DNA of 8,151 bases, taken from NCBI GenBank assembly GCA_013154075.1, contig JAADDG010000187.1:1-8151 (forward strand), read 5' to 3'. Positions 1 through 4,731 of the stretch are shown here, piece by piece (positions within the stretch are counted from its first letter, which is position 1; the number at the start of each line of letters is the position of its first letter). The notes below the pieces were generated by a model that was not told the DNA's origin, ran no database searches, and was given only the letters and a program-made list of their open reading frames with translations. A program made the translations under genes and the position numbers. The DNA comes from Campylobacterota bacterium. Lineage in GTDB: Bacteria > Campylobacterota > Campylobacteria > Campylobacterales > JAADDG01.

Positions 1-1106
1 TCATAGGCGCGGGAGCGAGCGCCCTCTTTGGCGCCTGCAGATACAAAGATAAAAATATAGCTTTGATAGATAAAAACCCAAAAATAGGAGCCAAGTTAGA
101 GATATCCGGCGGAGGCAAATGCAATCTTACGAATAGAGTTCTCTCTTATTCAAACTATTTTCCAAAAAGCTCTTTTGTAAAAGAAGTTCTAAATAGATTC
201 TCAAACAAAGATCTCTTAAACTTTTTAAAACAAAGAGGTCTAAACCCCGTCCTTAGAAAAGAAAATCAATATTTTTGTCCAAAAAGTTCCCTTGAGCTTT
301 TAAATATTTTTAAAAAAGAGCTATCAAACATCCCGATATTTTTAAACCATACCGTAAAAAATATCTATAAAGAAAAAGATCTATTTATAATAGAGACGGA
401 TAAAAATATTCTAAAGAGCGAAAAAGTGGTAATCTCAAGCGGGGGATTGAGCTTTCCTAAACTTGGAGCTACCGATATAGCATTTAAAATAGCTAAAAAT
501 TTCGGCCACACCATCTATCCTCTAAGACCCGCTCTTGTAGGATTTACCGTTCAAAAAGAGGAGTTTTGGTTCAAAGAGTTAAGCGGAATATCGATAGAGA
601 GTCTTGTTAGAGTAGAAAACAAAACATTCAAAGACAATATCCTCTTTACACACAAAGGCATAAGCGGTCCTGCGATCCTAAACGCTTCATTGTATTGGGA
701 GAGAGGCAAAATAGATATAGATTTTCTGCCTAATTTCGATCTGAATCTAAAACCTTCCAAAAAACAGATAAGTTCGATTTTACCTCTTCCAAAAAGATTT
801 ACAAAAAGATTCTTGCAAGAAATCTCTCTACAAGACAAACCGATAGAAAAATTATCGAAACAAGATATGAAAAAACTAAAAATCCTAAAAAACTACTCCT
901 TCTCCCCTGCCGGCACTTTCGGATTTTCCAAAGCGGAAGTCACAAAAGGAGGTATTGATCTAAACGAAATAGATATCGATTCGATGATGAGCAAAAAAGA
1001 AAAAAATCTCTTTTTTATCGGAGAGTGCCTAAACGCCACGGGAGAGCTCGGCGGCTACAACATCCAGTGGGCTTTTAGCTCCGCTTTCAATTTGGAGGCA
1101 TTTTGA
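1..1106 (+). CDS. HI0933/BaiN-family NAD(P)/FAD-dependent oxidoreductase, 5' end cut by window
   Basis: This is a flavoprotein of the HI0933 (YhiN/BaiN/RdsA) family. The reading frame is open from base 3, before any start codon, and already contains the Rossmann-type FAD motif IGAGASALFGA (visible residues 1-11), so only a few N-terminal residues are missing. The internal TTG at 63 is not the true start. Family hallmarks follow in order: GGGKCNLTN (36-44), GGLSFPKLGATD (147-158), LFTHKGISGP (214-223), AEVTKGG (311-317) and the C-terminal GECLNATGELGGYNIQWA (340-357), which closes the FAD site. About 367 residues are visible; relatives are usually near 370-420, so it is essentially full length. 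Characterised relatives reduce steroid-type or other organic substrates; the substrate here cannot be read from the sequence. The stop codon overlaps the start of the transporter gene downstream, so the two are probably co-transcribed. Confidence 0.9.
   Translation, partial: IGAGASALFGACRYKDKNIALIDKNPKIGAKLEISGGGKCNLTNRVLSYSNYFPKSSFVKEVLNRFSNKDLLNFLKQRGLNPVLRKENQYFCPKSSLELLNIFKKELSNIPIFLNHTVKNIYKEKDLFIIETDKNILKSEKVVISSGGLSFPKLGATDIAFKIAKNFGHTIYPLRPALVGFTVQKEEFWFKELSGISIESLVRVENKTFKDNILFTHKGISGPAILNASLYWERGKIDIDFLPNFDLNLKPSKKQISSILPLPKRFTKRFLQEISLQDKPIEKLSKQDMKKLKILKNYSFSPAGTFGFSKAEVTKGGIDLNEIDIDSMMSKKEKNLFFIGECLNATGELGGYNIQWAFSSAFNLEAF
1094..1098 (+). promoter_or_regulatory. Ribosome binding site for the TTG start at 1103
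   Basis: GGAGG lies 4 bases upstream of the TTG at 1103. It is a full Shine-Dalgarno core and supports the TTG start over the in-frame ATG at 1133, which has no purine-rich sequence at the right distance. The site lies inside the end of the oxidoreductase gene, which suggests translational coupling. Confidence 0.65.
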
Positions 1107-1984
1107 AAAATATAGATAGAGGCGTAATTTTCATGTTTCTAAGCTCCCTGATAGGAGCCCTAAACGGAGCTATCGCAAAACTTCTATCACAAGATATAAG
1201 CTCTTTGGAAATAGTCTTTTTTAGAAATCTATTTGGAGTATTTTTCATCTTAGCCACCCTAAAACACACTCCCTCCACACACAAAGGCGGAAAGCCTTGG
1301 CTTTTGGTTTGGAGAGGGATTTTCGGATTCAGCGCTCTTTTGCTGTTTTTCTATACGATCTCATCCATCCCTTTGGGAGAGGCCATCACCTTAAATAAAA
1401 CCTCCCCTCTATTTGTGGCTTTGCTATCTTTTTGGATACTCAAAGAAAAACCGACTCCAAAATCGATACTTGCTCTAATAGCCGGATTTGTGGGAATCGT
1501 TTTGATTACCAAACCTTTTGGAATCTCTTTTAGCGTAGCTCATATACTTGGAGCGATAGGAGGCTTTTTGGCGGCGGCTGCCTACACGACAATAGGGAAA
1601 ATAAAAGATATTTACGATTCAAGAACTATCGTACTATCTTTTATGACTACCGGCGTAATAGCTCCGTTGATACTTTTTGCGATCTCCTCCTTTTATGCGC
1701 CAAAAGAGCTTAGTTTCATGCTCTCTCCCTTTCAAACCCCTTCATCTTTGAAAGTGTGGCTGTTACTGTTTGCTTTGGGTATCACCGCTACTTTATCTCA
1801 ATATTTCCTAACCAAAGCCTACAGCTCCTCTCACGCCTTCATAGTGGCTACCGTCAGCTACGTAAATATCCCTTTTGCCATATTTTTCGGCTTTTTGCTC
1901 GGAGACTCCATCCCGGATACACTGACGATAATCGGCATATTCTTGATAGTCGCCGCCGGCATAGCGGTAAAGAGCGGCAAGTAA
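1103..1984 (+). CDS. DMT-superfamily (EamA) membrane transporter
   Basis: A 293-residue inner-membrane protein of the drug/metabolite transporter superfamily. It consists of two EamA halves (about residues 6-137 and 146-288), giving about ten hydrophobic helices separated by short basic loops. The conserved end of the first half is clear: helix, RGIFGFSALLLFFYTISSIP, then GEAITLNKTSPLFVALLSFW followed by LKEKP, matching the usual pattern of a helix with an E-A pair, T-x-P and a terminal L-x-E-x motif. Members export or import small metabolites such as amino acids, S-adenosylmethionine, nucleosides or riboflavin; nothing here identifies the substrate. The start is TTG, overlapping the preceding stop codon by 4 bases and served by GGAGG at 1094-1098. 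Nothing ties it functionally to the fibre genes downstream. Its own TAA stop lies within the proposed -35 region of the next promoter. Confidence 0.9.
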   Translation: MKNIDRGVIFMFLSSLIGALNGAIAKLLSQDISSLEIVFFRNLFGVFFILATLKHTPSTHKGGKPWLLVWRGIFGFSALLLFFYTISSIPLGEAITLNKTSPLFVALLSFWILKEKPTPKSILALIAGFVGIVLITKPFGISFSVAHILGAIGGFLAAAAYTTIGKIKDIYDSRTIVLSFMTTGVIAPLILFAISSFYAPKELSFMLSPFQTPSSLKVWLLLFALGITATLSQYFLTKAYSSSHAFIVATVSYVNIPFAIFFGFLLGDSIPDTLTIIGIFLIVAAGIAVKSGK

Positions 1985-2008
1985 AAATTCCTACATTTTT
2001 TACGATAT
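1982..2008 (+). promoter_or_regulatory. Candidate sigma-28 (FliA-type) promoter before the fibre locus
   Basis: TAAA at 1982-1985 and CGATAT at 2003-2008 are separated by 17 bases. This is the geometry of the flagellar sigma-28 consensus (TAAA, 15 bases, GCCGATAA), and CGATAT also fits the CGATWT form I recall for the -10 box in Campylobacter. The spacer is T-rich. Transcription would begin near 2014-2016, leaving a very short leader that still includes the AAGGAG at 2017-2022. TAAA is common in A-rich DNA, so the support comes mainly from the -10 box, the position, and an identical arrangement at 2694-2720. Confidence 0.45.
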
Positions 2009-2027
2009 AAAAAGAAAAGGAGCTTTC

Positions 2028-2417
2028 ATGAAAGCCTTATTGATCGCTATATTTTTATCTCTCCTATCTTTTGCAGATACTCAAAATATAACCTACGAAG
2101 AGAAATTGATAAAAAACAGAGCACACAAACAAGAAATAAAAGGAATCTCCAAACACCAAAGAAAGCTCTACTACTACGCGGATGATAAAACCATAGAAAA
2201 AGAGCTGAAAAAAGAGAAAAAGATAATCAAGGTAGCAAGCCCCACAATCTCCAAAAACTCCAAAGCAAGAGAGATGCAAATATACGTAAAAACCAAAAAA
2301 CCGATAATAGCCAAAAAAGTAAACAAGATAGAGATAGCCTCCCCTACGATAGATCACAGATCAATGCTAAAAAAGATAGAAGTAAATCTAAATCTAAAAA
2401 AGGTTGAAATAAAATGA
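2028..2417 (+). CDS. Small exported lysine-rich protein with two 34-residue-spaced ASPTI motifs; possible minor fibre subunit
   Basis: I do not recognise a named family. The 129-residue product begins with a Sec signal peptide (MKALLIAIFLSLLSFA, cleavage probable after Ala16), so it is periplasmic or secreted. The mature part is very rich in Lys. Two similar segments, about residues 66-88 and 100-122, carry [VI]-A-S-P-T-I followed three residues later by Ser and then alternating hydrophobic residues. The two ASPTI motifs (70-74 and 104-108) are exactly 34 residues apart, the same period as the repeat protein at 2754-3560, and VASPTISKN resembles that protein's IGSTDIKKS step. A minor subunit or nucleator role is therefore possible, but this is inference. 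The start ATG has a full AAGGAG 5 bases upstream. The stop overlaps the next ATG (ATGA), so it is translationally coupled to the 95-residue protein. Confidence 0.75.
   Translation: MKALLIAIFLSLLSFADTQNITYEEKLIKNRAHKQEIKGISKHQRKLYYYADDKTIEKELKKEKKIIKVASPTISKNSKAREMQIYVKTKKPIIAKKVNKIEIASPTIDHRSMLKKIEVNLNLKKVEIK
2223..2417 (+). repeat. Two tandem 34-residue (102-base) units, second one shortened
   Basis: Codons for residues 66-99 and 100-129 encode two related segments, best seen as I-x-[VI]-A-S-P-T-I-x3-S and then a run of alternating hydrophobic residues (M83/I85/V87 against I117/V119/L121). Alignment needs no gap. The similarity is clear in protein but modest at DNA level, so the duplication is old. 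The second copy ends with the protein. Confidence 0.55.
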
Positions 2418-2701
2418 AAAAATCGATCTATTTTCTACTAATATCATCGCTTTTTGCTACCGATATCAAACTAATCAAAAATTCCGCTTTAATCTTTTAT
2501 CAAGGAAACAGAAAAGAAATAATAATTTTAAGAAATGTGGAGCAAATGGAAGCCAATATAAAAAGAAAGAGAGTGGACGTTACGCTCTTTTTGGTATCCG
2601 GTAAAAGCATATCTTTAAAAAATCTCTCTTTTAAAGCTTATAAAAACTTAGAAAATACGCTAACGAACAATACGATGAGAATACTAAAGGAGATAAAATA
2701 A
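2414..2701 (+). CDS. Small exported protein of unknown family in the fibre locus
   Basis: A 95-residue product with a short Sec signal peptide (MKKSIYFLLISSLFA, probable cleavage after Ala15) and a mature part of about 80 residues. No family is recognised. The mature region looks mostly beta: alternating hydrophobic stretches at about 17-28, 35-41, 53-61 and 65-70 are separated by turns such as YQGNRKE and VSGKS, followed by an amphipathic helix over about residues 74-94. It starts inside the stop of the preceding gene (ATGA overlap) with only a weak, distant AAGG-type site, so its translation is probably coupled. By size, export and position it could do the job of one of the small curli accessory proteins (CsgE, CsgF or CsgC type), but I see no sequence signature of any of them. 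The gene is probably real given the signal peptide and exact packing. Confidence 0.7.
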   Translation: MKKSIYFLLISSLFATDIKLIKNSALIFYQGNRKEIIILRNVEQMEANIKRKRVDVTLFLVSGKSISLKNLSFKAYKNLENTLTNNTMRILKEIK

Positions 2702-2720
2702 AACCTAAATAAACCGATAT
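2694..2720 (+). promoter_or_regulatory. Candidate sigma-28 (FliA-type) promoter before the repeat-protein gene
   Basis: TAAA at 2694-2697 and CCGATAT at 2714-2720 give the same 17-base spacing between TAAA and CGATAT as the element at 1982-2008. The -10 region CCGATATAAG shares the 8-mer CGATATAA with the first site and matches the consensus GCCGATAA in all but its first and last bases. Predicted transcription start is about 2727, giving a leader of about 27 bases. A TATATA at 2725-2730 could serve instead as a sigma-70 -10 box, so the sigma class is not certain. Confidence 0.5.
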
Positions 2721-2740
2721 AAGGTATATAAATTTTACAA

Positions 2741-2746
2741 AAGGAG
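2741..2746 (+). promoter_or_regulatory. Strong ribosome binding site of the repeat-protein gene
   Basis: AAGGAG lies 7 bases before the ATG at 2754. It is a near-ideal site and, with a promoter of its own, suggests the repeat protein is made in larger amounts than the coupled small proteins before it. Confidence 0.7.
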
Positions 2747-2753
2747 AACATAA

Positions 2754-3560
2754 ATGAAAAAATTTACTAAAATAGCTCTCTCTTGCGCTTTGATCTCTTC
2801 CGTATCTTTTGCTATGAGTCAAGGAAACGGCGGCTCTCACGCATCTTCGGAAGTTAGAGGAAGCGTTATCAAAAATCAAGTATCTATGGAAAAAATCCAA
2901 ACTTCCAAAAACTCACAAGCCGTAATCGGCAGTACCGACGTCAAAAAAAGCGCGATTCAAACTTCCAAAATAAACAACGAAGGCAGAACCTACAACGTAA
3001 AAGTGGGTAAAAACGCAGGCGCTCAAATAGGTAGCGTAAAAGTGGATGCAAGCGTAATTCAAAAATCAAAAATAGACAACTATTCAGACGCCCAACATAT
3101 AAAAACGGGCAAAAACTCAAGAGCTCAAATCGGAACCGTAGAGATTCAAAAAAGCTCCGTAAAAAGCAGCACCGTATCAAACGACTCTCAAGCCTACCAC
3201 ATAAAAACGGGCAAAAACAGCGCAGCCGTTATCGGTAGTACGAACATAAACAAAAGCTTCGTAAAAGCAAGCAAAATCAAAAACGAATCCGCCGCAATAG
3301 ACGTAAAAACTTCTAAAAACTCCGTAGCCGTAATCGGTAGCACCGACATCAAAAAAAGCGATGTTCAAAGATCGAAAATATCCAACAAATCATATGCCGG
3401 AGAGGTTAGAGTAGGCAAAAACGCAAAAGCTCAAATAGGCTCCATAGAGATCCAAAAAAGCAACGTCTATAACTCCACAATCAAAAACAAATCTTGCGCT
3501 TCAAACGTAAAAGTGGGCAAAAACTCCTCTTTGGAAGCCGGAAGCATAAACATCAAATAA
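2754..3560 (+). CDS. Exported 34-residue-repeat protein, candidate major subunit of a curli-like fibre
   Basis: A 268-residue protein with a Sec signal peptide (residues 1-20, ending VSFA) and a short Gly/Ser-rich N-terminus (GNGGSHASS). The rest is six full repeats of 34 residues (starting at 48, 82, 116, 150, 184 and 218) flanked by half-repeats (34-47 and 252-268). The [GS]-K-N motif recurs at 51, 85, 119, 153, 187, 221 and 255 without a single insertion or deletion. The unit reads roughly [VI]K[VT]GKN[SA]xAxIGSxx[IV], then xKSxVxxSKIxNxSxA. Regular alternating Val/Ile with Gly/Asn/Ser turns is what a beta-solenoid or amyloid subunit shows, and the G-x-N-x-A-x-[IV]-G step recalls curlin repeats. 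The mature part has no Pro or Trp, one Cys (248), and about 40 Lys/Arg against 16 Asp/Glu by hand count. The adjacent CsgG-like pore gene supports secretion. It could instead be a soluble beta-helix adhesin. Confidence 0.8.
   Translation: MKKFTKIALSCALISSVSFAMSQGNGGSHASSEVRGSVIKNQVSMEKIQTSKNSQAVIGSTDVKKSAIQTSKINNEGRTYNVKVGKNAGAQIGSVKVDASVIQKSKIDNYSDAQHIKTGKNSRAQIGTVEIQKSSVKSSTVSNDSQAYHIKTGKNSAAVIGSTNINKSFVKASKIKNESAAIDVKTSKNSVAVIGSTDIKKSDVQRSKISNKSYAGEVRVGKNAKAQIGSIEIQKSNVYNSTIKNKSCASNVKVGKNSSLEAGSINIK
2853..3557 (+). repeat. Tandem 102-base coding repeat, six full units plus two half units
   Basis: Full units begin at 2895, 2997, 3099, 3201, 3303 and 3405. A C-terminal half unit runs 3507-3557 and an N-terminal half unit 2853-2894. 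Every unit is exactly 102 bases. Two protein subtypes are visible: units 1, 4 and 5 carry AVIGST[DN] and a KKS or NKS step, while units 2, 3 and 6 carry AQIG[ST][VI]. The DNA copies have diverged, with short identical stretches such as the bases encoding HIKTGKN in units 3 and 4, so protein-level selection rather than recent expansion keeps the period. Confidence 0.9.
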
Positions 3561-3561
3561 A

Positions 3562-3583
3562 AAAGGGCCTCTTTAGGCTCTTT
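3562..3583 (+). terminator. Hairpin after the repeat-protein gene, probable terminator or attenuator
   Basis: AAAGGGCCT (3562-3570), loop CTTT, and AGGCTCTTT (3575-3583) form a 9-base-pair stem with one G-U wobble, starting one base after the stop codon. The T-rich right arm is followed by CAATAAA rather than a clean T run, and a stretch of six or more T comes only about 15 bases later. It would give partial termination or protect the 3' end of the repeat-protein message, lowering expression of the pore gene downstream. Confidence 0.55.
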
Positions 3584-3603
3584 CAATAAACTCCTCTTTT
3601 TTC

Positions 3604-3614
3604 CGATTTATACT
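3604..3614 (+). promoter_or_regulatory. Candidate -10 region before the CsgG-like gene
   Basis: CGATTT (3604-3609) fits the CGATWT form of a sigma-28 -10 box, but the base-spaced -35 position (3583-3586) reads TCAA, one mismatch from TAAA. The overlapping TATACT (3609-3614) after a T-rich tract would equally serve as a sigma-70 -10 box of the kind used in Campylobacterota without a strong -35. Either would transcribe the pore gene separately from the hairpin at 3562-3583. The ribosome binding site AAAGGA (3635-3640) lies 7 bases before the ATG. Confidence 0.35.
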
Positions 3615-3647
3615 CAAAAGCTTCTTTCTTTATCAAAGGAACGAATT

Positions 3648-4727
3648 ATGAAAAAACACTCGATAATTTTAAGCCTATGTACGTGCGTTTTGCTATTTAA
3701 CGGCTGTATGCCCGATATCTCTCCGCCTATCTCCAAAAAGGATCTAAAGATACGATCCCCTTTCGAAGAGAGCACGAGATATTCGCACGCACTAAGGAAA
3801 CTTGGCAAAATGATAACGGCTTATGAGGGAGATCCGGTAAAAATCCAAAGCAAACCGATAATAAACTCCACAAGCAGTCCCAACGAACTTCCTCAAGATA
3901 TTTCAAGAATGCTAATTACGGCTATCAACAAAATAGGAGAAAACGTCATCTACGTCCCCTACGATCCCCAATACATTCTAAACGAAGCTCAAACGGGAGC
4001 TCAAATCAATAGAATTCTACCCGATATCGTAATTTCCGGAGCCATAACCGAATATGACAAAAACGTAATAGAGCGAAAAAAGGGAATAAACGTGGATCTG
4101 GCTTTCGGAGAGGGAAAAGGGGAAACGGACGTGGGATTTTCTCAAGATCACGCAAAAAGCAATACGAAAATATCTTTGGATCTTCAGCTTCTAAACTACT
4201 CCAATATGACGATGTTTCCGGGCATTCAGACGGAAAACAGCATCATAATCTATAAAAATCTAAAAAACAGAGAGTTTGGATTTTCCATTTTCGGAAACGG
4301 CCTTGGACTAAACGGAAGCATAGGCGTAAATCAGGGCAAACATGAAGCTTTAAGACTTCTTGTAGAATTTAGCATTTTGGAGCTTATAGGCAAGTATTAC
4401 AACATCCCCTATTGGAAACTTTTGCCTCACGGAAAAGAGGATCAAGACGTAATTTATAGAGAGAGAATCAAATTTAGAAAAATCCAAAAAGATAGAAAAG
4501 TGGCTACGGCACTTATTCAAAGAATGCTCTATCTTCACGGATATAATGTAACCGTAAACGGAAATTACGATCAAAAAACGGTAAAAGCATTGAAAAGTTA
4601 TGCAAAAGATTACAAAAGTAAAGTCAAGAAACTCGGAATAAACGAAGATACTTACATATCTTTGTATCTAACCCTTCCCGTACAAAAAGCCGCGGCCATA
4701 GTGGAGAGAGAGAGATTTTTACGATAA
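3648..4727 (+). CDS. CsgG-like outer-membrane secretion lipoprotein with C-terminal peptidoglycan-binding-like domain
   Basis: A 359-residue lipoprotein. The signal peptide ends in LFNGC, so lipidation at Cys20 is likely. Residues about 60-260 follow CsgG, the nonameric outer-membrane pore that exports curli subunits: PQDISRMLITAI (82-93), then PDIVISGAITEYDKNV (125-140), a Gly-rich amphipathic stretch (146-168), KISLDLQLLNYS (174-185), a second such stretch (197-228), and a terminal helix HEALRLLVEFSILELIG (232-248). The two Gly-rich stretches match the two membrane hairpins each CsgG protomer gives to the barrel. Residues about 284-322 (ALIQRMLYLHGYN, VNGNYDQKTVKALKSY) look like a PG_binding_1 domain, which CsgG of E. 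coli lacks. Length 359 against about 277 for CsgG is explained by that extension. HfaB, the CsgG relative of holdfast systems, is an alternative relation. Its place after the repeat-protein gene suggests it secretes that protein. The gene ends 4 bases from the convergent Wzz/BY-kinase gene. Confidence 0.78.
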   Translation: MKKHSIILSLCTCVLLFNGCMPDISPPISKKDLKIRSPFEESTRYSHALRKLGKMITAYEGDPVKIQSKPIINSTSSPNELPQDISRMLITAINKIGENVIYVPYDPQYILNEAQTGAQINRILPDIVISGAITEYDKNVIERKKGINVDLAFGEGKGETDVGFSQDHAKSNTKISLDLQLLNYSNMTMFPGIQTENSIIIYKNLKNREFGFSIFGNGLGLNGSIGVNQGKHEALRLLVEFSILELIGKYYNIPYWKLLPHGKEDQDVIYRERIKFRKIQKDRKVATALIQRMLYLHGYNVTVNGNYDQKTVKALKSYAKDYKSKVKKLGINEDTYISLYLTLPVQKAAAIVERERFLR

Positions 4728-4731
4728 TCTC

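Noticed and set aside
63..65. TTG as the start of the FAD oxidoreductase
   Set aside because: The frame is open upstream to base 3 and that part encodes the FAD-binding GAGAS motif, so the start lies outside the window.
2725..2730. TATATA as a sigma-70 -10 box for the repeat-protein gene
   Set aside because: Not excluded, but AT-rich hexamers are expected by chance here and no -35 partner is evident. The CGATAT site with matching -35 spacing was preferred.
2941..3368. Open frames on the minus strand opposite the repeat protein (2941-3180 and 3177-3368)
   Set aside because: They mirror the 102-base repeat and give Arg/Phe/Leu- or Tyr/Phe/Val-rich sequence with no ribosome site. They are shadows of the true gene.
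2853..3557. CRISPR or non-coding satellite explanation for the tandem repeat
   Set aside because: The units are 102 bases, diverged at DNA level and conserved at protein level in one frame after a signal peptide. There are no unique spacers.
3648..4727. Flagellar assembly lipoprotein (FlgO/FlgP/FlgT type) as identity of the CsgG-like protein
   Set aside because: Considered because of the sigma-28-like sites, but the order of helix, SGAITEYDKNV, two Gly-rich hairpins and closing helix fits CsgG better.
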